Below are positions 26,776-35,900 of a DNA stretch of 64,000 nt, piece after piece. This DNA comes from Algoriphagus marinus (lineage in GTDB: Bacteria > Bacteroidota > Bacteroidia > Cytophagales > Cyclobacteriaceae). The DNA is taken from positions 310,001 through 374,000 of the forward strand of contig NZ_MSPQ01000006.1 of assembly GCF_001936475.1 (NCBI RefSeq), in the 5' to 3' direction. Position 1 is the stretch's first letter; each line of letters starts with the position of its first letter. The notes below the pieces were generated by a model. That model worked only from the letters and a program-made list of their open reading frames with translations. It was not told where the DNA came from and searched no databases. Position numbers and translations under genes: made by a program.

Positions 26776-28341
26776 TTAATTGCCTCCGTCCCACCAAACT
26801 TTAGTAGCAAATAGATCGCCACCCATTCTGGAAACTGCAGCCTGATAATTTTCAGGATTTGCTCCAATTTCAGACTCCCAATATCTCAATCGTCTTGGAA
26901 TGAAATTACCTTCCTCTGCATTTGGATCTTGAGTTGGAGTCAGCGCTGGAAATCCAGTTCTTCTCCAGTTAGACCAAGACTCGATATCATTCAAGTAAGT
27001 CGCTGCCCAATATTCCTCACCAATCAATCTCAATTTATCAGCATTAGTTGCTGCGTCAAATCCACGACCAGCAACATACGTCTGAATTTCAGGACCTGTT
27101 CGTGCAAAAGATGGATCAAAAATAACCCATGATGAAATTGCTGCGGTAACTCCGTTATTAAAGTGAGTGGATGGGTTGCTAGAAATCCAACCTTTAACTG
27201 CAGCCTCTGCTCGCATCAATTCTACCTCTGCATATGAAATCAAATAATATGGATCTTCCCAATCTAAATACTTTAGATTAAGCATAGAGAAGTTTTGCTG
27301 CACGGTAGTAAAACCATCTAATGTACCAGGAGGCACCGCTCCTACCAAATTGGTTGAATTATAGCCATTTGGAAGACCAATTTGTTTTTCAGGATCAGTA
27401 ATCCAAGTGGATGCATCGTCCGGATTTCCAACACCTCCGGTGACAATCATCATTCGAGGATCTTTATTGGCTTTCATCCAATTCAAGAAAGTTCCAGAAA
27501 TCTTGCAATCTCTAGAGTACTTATAAGTATTCCAATAGCCATCATTCAGGCCGTTTCGGTTCACACCTTGTGGTCCCGGGGCATAGTGAATAAATGCAAT
27601 GTCATCATTGCTGGTAAATGCTCCACTGGTATTTGCCTCAGTAAACACAGACTGCGCAGTCGACGGGTCGACATTACTCATTCGCATTGCCATTCTCATC
27701 AAAAGCGAATTAGTAAACTTCTTCCACTTATCAATATTGCCACCATACAGGAAATCTTGGTTACCCAAAGCCCCACCTGAGGCAGAAAATTTATCCCTGG
27801 CTGCTTTCAAATCGGCAATCATCAGAGAATACACCTCTTGCTGAGACTGATAAGTAGGAAACCAATTCGCCTCAGATTCCAAACCATATCCAGCCTGTGT
27901 ATATGGAATATCTCCATATATATCAGTCATTCTCAGCAAATCAAAAACCCGAAGCACGGTAGCCGCAGCATTTAGATTAGCTTGAGTTGGATCATCCGCT
28001 GTTTTAGTGATTACATGCGAAAATAAACGGATCACATCTGTGAAGTGTCTTTCCATGTAAGCGCCACTATACTGAGCACTGTAGAAGTACTTATCTCCAC
28101 TAAAATACCCTGCAGTTGATGCAGTATGTTGAATCATTGTTGCTGCATAAAGCATGTTTGCTCTGGTATTTTCATATTCTCCACCGATTCTCAATGTACC
28201 TAGGGAGAATAGATAACGCATATCGATATCCTCAACTGCGTTTTCATTTATATTGAGGTCCAATAAATCTTGCTCATTACAAGATGTGCCAAGGAGGATT
28301 GCTCCAAGCAAAAGACCGGTTATTTTATTTCTTAGTCTCAT
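26776..28341 (-). CDS. SusD/RagB-family nutrient-binding outer-membrane lipoprotein
   Basis: 521 residues. The lipobox LLGTSC places the lipid Cys at about residue 21. The rest is helical TPR-like with SusD-like_2 features: NMLYAATMIQHTAS, LRVFDLLRMTDIYGDIPYTQAG, KKFTNSLLMRMAMRMS, YAEVELMRAEAAVKGW and a C-terminal region with RRTGFPALTP and FIPRRLRYWESE. It binds glycans at the cell surface and acts as the lid of the SusC channel. It begins 31 bp downstream of SusC on the same strand. The ligand is inferred from the adjacent GH18 gene. Confidence 0.93.
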   Translation of the reverse strand: MRLRNKITGLLLGAILLGTSCNEQDLLDLNINENAVEDIDMRYLFSLGTLRIGGEYENTRANMLYAATMIQHTASTAGYFSGDKYFYSAQYSGAYMERHFTDVIRLFSHVITKTADDPTQANLNAAATVLRVFDLLRMTDIYGDIPYTQAGYGLESEANWFPTYQSQQEVYSLMIADLKAARDKFSASGGALGNQDFLYGGNIDKWKKFTNSLLMRMAMRMSNVDPSTAQSVFTEANTSGAFTSNDDIAFIHYAPGPQGVNRNGLNDGYWNTYKYSRDCKISGTFLNWMKANKDPRMMIVTGGVGNPDDASTWITDPEKQIGLPNGYNSTNLVGAVPPGTLDGFTTVQQNFSMLNLKYLDWEDPYYLISYAEVELMRAEAAVKGWISSNPSTHFNNGVTAAISSWVIFDPSFARTGPEIQTYVAGRGFDAATNADKLRLIGEEYWAATYLNDIESWSNWRRTGFPALTPTQDPNAEEGNFIPRRLRYWESEIGANPENYQAAVSRMGGDLFATKVWWDGGN

Positions 28342-28372
28342 AGTTTCGTTTTTTTAGGTTAAACCTTCGGTC

Positions 28373-31300
28373 TTAGAAGTTAGCAGATAGATTAAATCCA
28401 ATACTTCTGTTCGCAGGAACTGAGAAAAACTCTAAGCCTTGAGAGTTACCAGATGTAGTATAAGCAGCTTCAGGATCAAGATTTGGCACATTAGACCAAA
28501 GGATCGCAAGATTTCTACCCACCACAGAAAGTGAAAGTGACTGGAATGGAGTCTTTTCCAAGAACTTTTTGGTGAAAGTATATCCAAAAGAGAACTCACG
28601 AAGTTTTCCAAAAGAGGCATCATAAACTACATTCTCTGACACCTGTGCGTAGCGCTGCCAATAGTTATCGATAAGGTACCTAGTAGGATCAGAAGGGTTT
28701 GCAGGAATAGTCCAAGTACCAGGAGCTCCTTCCGGCGTCACACCAGTTACAGTCAAGCTACCATCTCTTCCAACCAAAGTATTTTTATGAAGACCATTTT
28801 GGTAAGCAAAATAGTTTGTTCCAGACATCATTGATCCACCTGCTCTAAAATCAACCAAGAACATCATTCTGAAACCTTTGAAAGAGAACGTGTTGGTTAT
28901 ACCACCAGAAACAGGGTGACGACCTTCCGCAATTGTCTCATAACCAGCAGTTGTTACTGGGAATCCATTTGCGTCATAAACAGGCTGACCATTGATTTGT
29001 TGTTGTTTGAAACCGGTAATCATACCAAGTGGCTCCCCCACAATATGACGGATTCGCTCTCTTCTTACTCTAGATTCATCCAAGTTGATAAACTCGATAG
29101 GATCACCAGCTGCATTCGTTCCAAGGCTTAAAACCTCTGAGATATTTCTGGCATAATTAAAAGAGATATCCCAACGGAAATCACCAATGATTGGAGTAAC
29201 ATTTAAAAGGACTTCTATACCCCGGTTTTCTAGCTCACCGATGTTCACTGTTGTAGAACCAAATCCAGAAGTAGCTGAGATACCAGTATTCAAGATGTCA
29301 TCAGAAGTTCTTCGCTTGTAATAAGCCAGATCCAAACCAATTCTATTTTCCATAAATCTGATATCTGTACCAATCTCCCACTCAGAGGAAAGATAAGGAC
29401 CCAAATTAGCATTAGGAATAGAACCGTTATTGATCTGTCCAAGGCTAGCTCCACCAATATGTCCTGCTCCAACTAAACCATAAGTAAGGTTCAGCGCATA
29501 AGGATTTGGTCCGCCACCACCTACTTGAGCCCAACCACCTCTTAATTTCACGAAAGTGAAGAAATCAGGCATCTTGATCATATCAGAGATCACCGCACTC
29601 ATACCAACAGAAGGGTAGAAAATTTTGCTGTTTTCAGGCGCAAGCGTGGAGAATTGATCTTGACGGCCAGTAAGATTCAAGAAGATCATATTTTTGTAAC
29701 CTACGTTCGCCGCACCATAAATAGAGTTGATTCCAAACTCAGAGAATCCATAGCCAAATGACGGAGCTGCCACGTTAGTCACACTATGGAAGTAAGGAAC
29801 TACAAGGTCGTTTCCTCCACCATTTTTACTTTCATCCGTTCTTCTCAGTTGGTTTCCACCTAAGAATCCATCTACATCAAAATCACCAAAAGTTTTGTTG
29901 AAACCGATCATGATATCAGCATTGTTTTCTCGAAGTGTACGAGAGGAGGTATTAAAACTACCTCTAGGCTTAAATGCCGTACCGTATCCTTCATATCCAT
30001 CTTCTGCTCTGATCTGAAAGTCAGTTCCATATCGACCTTGTACATACAACCAGTCAGTGATATCATATCTCAGTGACATATTTCCAAATACTCGATCAGT
30101 CACATCAGTTCTTCCCCACTGATAAGCTGCCCAATAAGGGTTAGTCTGGAATACGTTTCCTTGATATCTCAGCTCAGTTCCATCAGGATTTGCTCCCAAT
30201 TTATTTGGATCTCCTTTTATTACATCCAAAGGAATATTCCCCGGCTTCACTACCATTGAGAAGTTGGCATTTCCAGGTGAGTCAGAAAGTCTTGGTCTAT
30301 TTGAAGCTTCTTGCTTTGAATATTGACCAGAAACTGCTAGTGTGAATTTACCCTGCTTACTGTTGACATTGATGCTGGCTACATTTCTATCAAAACCAGC
30401 ATTTGGAAGGACATCATCATTTGTCAAGTTTGAGAATGAGAATCTATAGCTCGTACTTTCACTTCCTCCAAATAAAGCCACCGAGTTGTTCCAAGTGCTT
30501 CCTTGGCGGTAGAAATCATTGAAGTCCTCACCTAAGAAAGAATATGGACGCTGTTGTCCATCAAACTGAATTGCATTAGCTCCATCATAAACACCTCCCC
30601 AACCATTGGTTGAAGTATTCAATGCTTCATCCTGAGTTCCAGGCTTTCTACCATCTTGACCAGGACCATAAGTTCTTTGGAAATCTGTACGATCCACTAC
30701 TTGATCAAAAGTAAAGTTGGAGTTTACAGCAACACCTACTCCTTTTCTGCTTGTACCTTTCTTGGTAGTGATTAGAATAACACCGTTTGCCGCTCTTGCT
30801 CCATAAAGGGCTGCTGCAGTATTTCCTTTCAAAACAGAAATACTTTCAATGTCATCCGCATTAATGGAAGACAGACCATCACCGGCATCATTTCCACCCC
30901 ACATTCCTGCATTACCAAGATTACCTGATTCGATAGGCACACCATTGACTACATAAAGCGGTTGATCTGCACCAGTCAAGGAAGAACCACCTCGAATGAC
31001 TACCCGAGTAGATCCTGCAGCACCAGTAGACGGAGGAGTCACATTTACACCGGCAACCTTACCAGTCAATGCATTTCCAACGTTGACTGCTCTAGATTCT
31101 GTGAATTTATCTCCAGAGAGTTGAGTCACTGAGTATCCGAGAGATTTCTTATCTCTTTGCATACCAAAAGAAGTCACAACCACTTCAGAAAGCTCATTCG
31201 CATCCTCAGCAAGAATAACATTTAACTCGGTAAGATTTCCAACAGTAAATTCCTGTGCTGCAAATCCAATAAACGAAAACACTAGCACTGAACTAGAGCT

Positions 31301-31501
31301 TACCGTAATAGAATACTCACCATCCACATTAGTGGTGGTACCTGTGTTGTTCCCTTTGTCCAGGATTGTTACTCCAGGCATGGGTAGTCCGTCTGACTCT
31401 GCAGTCACGACCCCTTTCAGAACTCTTGTCTGAGCTTGCGCATAGGTCATGAGACCCATCATCAGCACAAGAGCAAAAGCAATTGATAGAAGTTTTCTCA
31501 T
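28373..31501 (-). CDS. SusC/RagA-family TonB-linked outer-membrane transporter
   Basis: 1042 residues: signal peptide (about 1-24, ending AQAQ), a CarboxypepD-regulatory-like domain (about 25-110, GVVTAESDGLPMPGVTILDKG), the Ton box region (ELSEVVVTSFGMQ), a plug domain (ALTGKVAGVNVTPPSTGAAGS, LYVVNGVPIES, SVLKGNTAAALYGARAANGVI) and a 22-stranded barrel ending in an aromatic residue (NLSANF). It imports oligosaccharides with SusD in a TonB-dependent way. No anti-sigma interaction domain precedes the plug, so regulation is more likely by the ROK repressor. It is the first gene of the minus-strand operon. Confidence 0.95.
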   Translation of the reverse strand: MRKLLSIAFALVLMMGLMTYAQAQTRVLKGVVTAESDGLPMPGVTILDKGNNTGTTTNVDGEYSITVSSSSVLVFSFIGFAAQEFTVGNLTELNVILAEDANELSEVVVTSFGMQRDKKSLGYSVTQLSGDKFTESRAVNVGNALTGKVAGVNVTPPSTGAAGSTRVVIRGGSSLTGADQPLYVVNGVPIESGNLGNAGMWGGNDAGDGLSSINADDIESISVLKGNTAAALYGARAANGVILITTKKGTSRKGVGVAVNSNFTFDQVVDRTDFQRTYGPGQDGRKPGTQDEALNTSTNGWGGVYDGANAIQFDGQQRPYSFLGEDFNDFYRQGSTWNNSVALFGGSESTSYRFSFSNLTNDDVLPNAGFDRNVASINVNSKQGKFTLAVSGQYSKQEASNRPRLSDSPGNANFSMVVKPGNIPLDVIKGDPNKLGANPDGTELRYQGNVFQTNPYWAAYQWGRTDVTDRVFGNMSLRYDITDWLYVQGRYGTDFQIRAEDGYEGYGTAFKPRGSFNTSSRTLRENNADIMIGFNKTFGDFDVDGFLGGNQLRRTDESKNGGGNDLVVPYFHSVTNVAAPSFGYGFSEFGINSIYGAANVGYKNMIFLNLTGRQDQFSTLAPENSKIFYPSVGMSAVISDMIKMPDFFTFVKLRGGWAQVGGGGPNPYALNLTYGLVGAGHIGGASLGQINNGSIPNANLGPYLSSEWEIGTDIRFMENRIGLDLAYYKRRTSDDILNTGISATSGFGSTTVNIGELENRGIEVLLNVTPIIGDFRWDISFNYARNISEVLSLGTNAAGDPIEFINLDESRVRRERIRHIVGEPLGMITGFKQQQINGQPVYDANGFPVTTAGYETIAEGRHPVSGGITNTFSFKGFRMMFLVDFRAGGSMMSGTNYFAYQNGLHKNTLVGRDGSLTVTGVTPEGAPGTWTIPANPSDPTRYLIDNYWQRYAQVSENVVYDASFGKLREFSFGYTFTKKFLEKTPFQSLSLSVVGRNLAILWSNVPNLDPEAAYTTSGNSQGLEFFSVPANRSIGFNLSANF

Positions 31502-32013
31502 AGTTTAAAATAAATAGTGAAATTGAATTGTTTTAGTTTTCCGGAATCCCGGGTTCTTTCGGATGAAAGAATATTTTGTAAGTCTATTTTCATAAAATTT
31601 GGGTATTACTTAAAAAAGAAACATTTAACTACATACAACCCTCGCTTGATCCATAAAAAAAACTGAAATCAAGAGATTACGCATAACTCTATTTGGTATA
31701 AATCTAAAAATTTCAAATTTATTACAAAAGATATTCGTAATTTTTTTTTAACAAAAAGAAGATTCTTATTCTATTTTTTTATAAAAGTTAAAATTTCAGC
31801 CACTTTATTTTAAAATACAAGTCGGATTAAAAAAATATTTTAAAATAACCCTAAGTAAAAATCAGAATTTAAAGAACAACAATTAGCAGTTCGTTAATAT
31901 TTGTTTAGACAGCTAATAAAGAAATCAAAATATTATTTTAAAAAATAGTTTAAATACACCGTATTTAGTCGATTATTCTGAATTATAAAAAATTGCAAAA
32001 GTGGTTTTTAAAC
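31502..32013. other. Long AT-rich intergenic region upstream of SusC
   Basis: About 510 bp with no coding frame of note. It must hold the SusC promoter. A TAAATTTG -7-like box on the minus strand (31714-31721) has no TTG at the normal spacing. A small hairpin (TTCTTTC 31554-31560 with GAAAGAA 31565-31571, GGAT loop) would sit in the 5' leader. Runs of T and A give the region probable DNA curvature. Confidence 0.4.
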
Positions 32014-32042
32014 AAAAAAACCATCCCAAATAACTGGGATGG
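32014..32042 (-). terminator. Rho-independent terminator after glutamine synthetase III
   Basis: An 8-bp stem (CCATCCCA 32021-32028 with TGGGATGG 32035-32042) with a 6-nt loop is followed on the minus strand by T7 (complement of 32014-32020). Confidence 0.88.
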
Positions 32043-32064
32043 CTTATGTTCTTTTAAAAAGCTA

Positions 32065-34227
32065 CTATCTAAGGAAAAGTAACTCTCTGTATTTCACTAA
32101 TGGCCAAGACTCGTCATCTACCAAAAGCTCCAATTTATCAACTGCATACCTGATCTTATCGAAGTATTGCTCTTTCACCGCAGTCTGGTAACTCTTAGCC
32201 TGGACTTCCAAATCAGGGTTTTTGTTGATTTGCTTTCTGGCTTCGATCATAGCGGTGACATTTTGCTTCAATGATTCAATATGCTTTGACACTTCTTTGA
32301 TTGTATCAACAGCAGTTGAATGATCTAATCCAAGCCCTTTCAATCCATTTGCATTCTCGATCATTTTGTTTTGATACAGAATTGCTGTTGGGATAATATG
32401 GTTTAAGGCAAGATCTCCCATCACACGACTTTCAATCTGAACTTTCTTGATGAAGTTTTCAAGCATGATTTCATGACGCGCATGAAGCTCTATATGGTTC
32501 AAAACATTGTGACGAGCAAAAAGCTCTTTAGTGTCTTTCGTTTTGTAAACATCGAGCGCCAAAGGAGTAGATTTTAAATTTGATAAGCCTCTTTTAGCAG
32601 CTTCTGCAGCCCACTCGTCTGAATAGCCATCTCCTTCGAATCTTACTTTCTTAGAATCTTTGATGTATTTACGCAATACATTCACGATTGCGATCTTCTT
32701 TTCTTTACCAGCTGTCATCTCTTTTTCAATGTCTTTAAGCATTGTTTTAAGCACATCAGCTACGATCACATTCAATACAGTCATTGGACCGGCAACGTTT
32801 GCCTGAGAACCAACTGCACGGAATTCAAATTTATTTCCTGTAAATGCAAACGGAGAAGTTCTGTTTCGATCTGTATTGTCTAGGATGATTTCAGGAATCT
32901 TGGAAATCCCAAGCTTCATGTACATGTTATCTCCTTTTTCAATCTTGATATTCCCATTCTTCTCGAGTTCATCAAGCACCTCGGTCAAAGTGGTTCCTAA
33001 GAAAACAGAAATAATCGCTGGTGGAGCTTCATTAGCACCTAGTCTAAAATCATTACCTGCAGAAGCAATACTTGCTCTTAGTAAATCTGCATTGTCATAA
33101 ACAGCTTTGATCGTTGCAACTAGGAAAGTCAGGAATTGAAGGTTCTCACGAGCTGAATTACTTGGTTGGAACAAATTCACTCCGGTATCAGTGATTAATG
33201 ACCAGTTATTGTGTTTTCCACTTCCATTGACTCCCGCAAATGGCTTCTCGTGAAGTAGAACTTTTAAATCATGCTTCTCAGCAGCTTTTTCCATCACATC
33301 CATTAATAACTGGTTGTGATCAGTTGCTTTATTTATTTCTTCATAAACTGGGGCTACTTCGAACTGACCTGGAGCCACCTCATTGTGACGAGTCATCACC
33401 GGAATACCCAATTTGTGAGATTCTACTTCAAACTCAACCATAAAGTCTTTCACTCGAGTAGGAATAGACCCAAAGTAATGATCATCCAACTGTTGACCTC
33501 TTGCTGGGCTATGTCCATATACAGTTCTTCCAGCCATTACCAAATCTGGTCGAGCTGAAAAGAGTGCCTTATCTACTACAAAATACTCCTGCTCTACGCC
33601 AAGAGATGGTTGAACTTTTTTCACATTTCGGTCAAAAAGCTGGCAAACTTGTACTGCCGCATCATTGATAGCCTCAACTGATTTGAGCAGCGGAGTTTTA
33701 AAATCTAATGCCTCGCCTGTATAAGAAACAAAGATTGTTGGGATACAAAGTGTGTTTTCAAAAATGAAAATAGGCGAAGTAGGATCCCAAGCAGTGTATC
33801 CTCTTGCTTCAAAGGTTGATCTAATTCCACCATTTGGAAATGAAGATGCATCTGGCTCCTGCTGAACCAAAGCAGAACCTTTGAATTTTTCAAGCCCTGC
33901 AAAAGCATCAAAAAATGAATCATGCTTTTCAGCTGTGGAACCTGTCAATGGCTGGAACCAGTGAGTATAATGTGTCACTCCTTTAGAAAGAGCCCAGGTT
34001 TTTACAGCTGATGCTACTTCTTCTGCAGCTGAAGCATCGATTTTTGCCCCCTTATCGATTGCCTCCATCACCTTTTTAAATACAGATGGTGCAAGAGATT
34101 CTTTCATCTGCTTAGCTCCAAATACGTTGGTACCGAAGTAATCCGAAATTTTAGGGGATGGTGGAGTTACTGCTTTTCGCTGTCTTCCCTGCACCATCGT
34201 TAAAGCTTGTTGTCTGAGTGTTGCCAT
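32065..34227 (-). CDS. glnN: Glutamine synthetase type III
   Basis: 720 residues, the usual length of the large GSIII subunit (types I and II are 350-470). Seen are the N-terminal GSIII-specific region (SDYFGTNVFGAKQMKESL), GVEQEYFVVDK (metal-binding Glu), HNEVAPGQFEVAPVYEE, KHNNWSL (nucleotide site) and NRTSPFAFTGNKFEFR with the catalytic region. The C-terminal helical domain is complete (to LVKYRELLFLR). It makes glutamine from glutamate and ammonia as a double hexameric ring. It is monocistronic. A TATTTTTG box on the minus strand at 34259-34266 may be its -7, with a poor -33. Confidence 0.95.
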   Translation of the reverse strand: MATLRQQALTMVQGRQRKAVTPPSPKISDYFGTNVFGAKQMKESLAPSVFKKVMEAIDKGAKIDASAAEEVASAVKTWALSKGVTHYTHWFQPLTGSTAEKHDSFFDAFAGLEKFKGSALVQQEPDASSFPNGGIRSTFEARGYTAWDPTSPIFIFENTLCIPTIFVSYTGEALDFKTPLLKSVEAINDAAVQVCQLFDRNVKKVQPSLGVEQEYFVVDKALFSARPDLVMAGRTVYGHSPARGQQLDDHYFGSIPTRVKDFMVEFEVESHKLGIPVMTRHNEVAPGQFEVAPVYEEINKATDHNQLLMDVMEKAAEKHDLKVLLHEKPFAGVNGSGKHNNWSLITDTGVNLFQPSNSARENLQFLTFLVATIKAVYDNADLLRASIASAGNDFRLGANEAPPAIISVFLGTTLTEVLDELEKNGNIKIEKGDNMYMKLGISKIPEIILDNTDRNRTSPFAFTGNKFEFRAVGSQANVAGPMTVLNVIVADVLKTMLKDIEKEMTAGKEKKIAIVNVLRKYIKDSKKVRFEGDGYSDEWAAEAAKRGLSNLKSTPLALDVYKTKDTKELFARHNVLNHIELHARHEIMLENFIKKVQIESRVMGDLALNHIIPTAILYQNKMIENANGLKGLGLDHSTAVDTIKEVSKHIESLKQNVTAMIEARKQINKNPDLEVQAKSYQTAVKEQYFDKIRYAVDKLELLVDDESWPLVKYRELLFLR

Positions 34228-34404
34228 TTCTACAATGTGTGGTTTAAAATTATATCTACAAAAATAGAAAAATACTTCTTTCGAAAAGCTTTTGATGGAT
34301 TTTTGAAGTCTTTTTTTGAAAAAATTACACTTTTTTCAAAAAATCAAACAAAAAATCACCCTTATTAACGAAAAAACTTGAATTTCAGTAAGAACATTAG
34401 GGAA

Positions 34405-34434
34405 TTGAAAACAAGTCAAGTTTAATTACCTTTG
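34405..34434 (+). promoter_or_regulatory. Consensus Bacteroidota promoter of mtaB
   Basis: TTG (34405-34407), exactly 19 nt, then TACCTTTG (34427-34434): a full match to the TTG-N19-TAnnTTTG signal of the primary sigma factor in this phylum. It lies 24 bp before the mtaB start, giving a short leader. Confidence 0.8.
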
Positions 34435-34458
34435 TATTCTTAAAAAATAGAACCGATT

Positions 34459-35778
34459 TTGAAAAAAGTAGCCTTTTATACCTTAGGTTGTAAACTAAAT
34501 TTCTCCGAAACGTCTACAATCAGTAGACAATTTGAAGAAAAAGGGTACCTAAAAGTCGATTTTCAAGAAAATCCAGACATTTTCATCATCAATACTTGCT
34601 CCGTTACTGAGAATGCGGACAAGAAGTGTAAGAAAATCGTCAAAGAGGCTAAAAAGATCTCGCCTAACTCTTATGTGACTATTATTGGTTGCTATGCGCA
34701 GCTCAAACCAAAAGAAATTTCAGAAATAGAAGGAGTCGATGCTGTACTTGGTGCTGCTGAAAAATTCAGATTAATCGAATTATTGGATGATTTTGCGAAA
34801 GCACAAGAGACAAAAGTCCTTGCCTCTGAAATTCAAGAAGCCACTATATATAATAATGCGTACTCCATCAACGATCGCACACGTACTTTTTTGAAAGTAC
34901 AAGATGGCTGCAACTATGGCTGTGCATTCTGCACTATTCCACTTGCACGTGGCAAAAGCCGAAGTAACACCATAGCATCAGTATTGGAATCTGCCCGCGA
35001 AATAGCCGCCACAGGAGTTAAAGAAATCGTACTCACCGGAGTTAATATCGGAGACTTTGGAATCGTAGATGGAAAACGGAATGAGCGTTTTGCGGATTTG
35101 GTCTATGCAATCGACGAAGTTGAAGGAATTAACAGATTCCGAATCTCCTCCATCGAACCGAATCTTCTGACAAATGAGATCATCTCATTTGTTGCTACCT
35201 CCAAACGGTTTGTCCCTCATTTTCATGTTCCGCTTCAGTCGGGTTCAAATACCATTCTTAGAAAAATGGGTAGGCGCTACCTTCGAGAGCTCTATGAGGA
35301 TCGAGTTTCCAAAATTAAAACCCTGATGCCGCATGCCTGTATCGGTGTGGATGTGATCGTAGGCTTTCCAGGTGAGACTGATGAGTTATTCCTGGAAACT
35401 TATAATTTCTTAAACGAGCTCGACATTTCATACCTACACGTGTTCACTTATTCTGAGCGAGCAAATACAAGGGCTGCAGAAATGGACGAAGTAATCCCGA
35501 TGAAAAAGCGAAACGAGCGATCTAAAATGCTTCGGATTCTTTCTGAGAAAAAGCGGAGGAAGTTTTATGAAGAGAATTTGGGAAAAACTTTCACTGTTCT
35601 TTTCGAAGAGGATGTGGAAAATGGCAAAATCCATGGTTTTACTGAAAATTACATCCGTGTCGCAGCAAAATATGACCCAATGCTCATCAATGAACTTAAA
35701 TTGGTTACTCTGGATCAAATCAATGAACAGGGCAATGTGGAAGTCTTGGAGCCTGACTTTGTGTATGAAAAACACTAA
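34459..35778 (+). CDS. mtaB: tRNA t6A37 methylthiotransferase MtaB
   Basis: 439 residues from a TTG at 34459; the resulting MKKVAFYTLGCKLNFSE is the standard MtaB start. The N-terminal UPF0004 domain holds three cluster Cys (GCKLN, NTCSVTENAD, GCYAQ). The radical SAM motif is C151-N-Y-G-C155-A-F-C158, followed by PLARGKSRS and the GVNIGDFG block. HVPLQSGSN is typical. A TRAM-type domain ends the protein (TFTVLFEEDVENG onward). It adds methylthio to t6A37 of tRNAs decoding ANN codons. It has its own promoter and terminator. Confidence 0.95.
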   Translation: MKKVAFYTLGCKLNFSETSTISRQFEEKGYLKVDFQENPDIFIINTCSVTENADKKCKKIVKEAKKISPNSYVTIIGCYAQLKPKEISEIEGVDAVLGAAEKFRLIELLDDFAKAQETKVLASEIQEATIYNNAYSINDRTRTFLKVQDGCNYGCAFCTIPLARGKSRSNTIASVLESAREIAATGVKEIVLTGVNIGDFGIVDGKRNERFADLVYAIDEVEGINRFRISSIEPNLLTNEIISFVATSKRFVPHFHVPLQSGSNTILRKMGRRYLRELYEDRVSKIKTLMPHACIGVDVIVGFPGETDELFLETYNFLNELDISYLHVFTYSERANTRAAEMDEVIPMKKRNERSKMLRILSEKKRRKFYEENLGKTFTVLFEEDVENGKIHGFTENYIRVAAKYDPMLINELKLVTLDQINEQGNVEVLEPDFVYEKH

Positions 35779-35781
35779 ACC

Positions 35782-35813
35782 AAAGGGAATCATGAATAGT
35801 GATTCCCTTTTTT
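35782..35813 (+). terminator. Rho-independent terminator after mtaB
   Basis: A perfect 11-bp stem (AAAGGGAATCA 35782-35792 with TGATTCCCTTT 35800-35810) with a 7-nt loop is followed by T residues. It covers a possible upstream in-frame start of the next gene, arguing that that gene begins at 35901. Confidence 0.88.
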
Positions 35814-35900
35814 ATTTCCTGTTTGGCTAAACTTTTTAATTCATTCATTCCAAACCAACCTATTTTTCCTAAATTCAACTCAAGCAAAATTCTATTTTTC

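Noticed and set aside
35799..35900. N-terminal extension of the branching enzyme from an upstream ATG
   Set aside because: It lies in the mtaB terminator hairpin and encodes hydrophobic sequence without family similarity; the GTG at 35901 gives a normal N-terminus.
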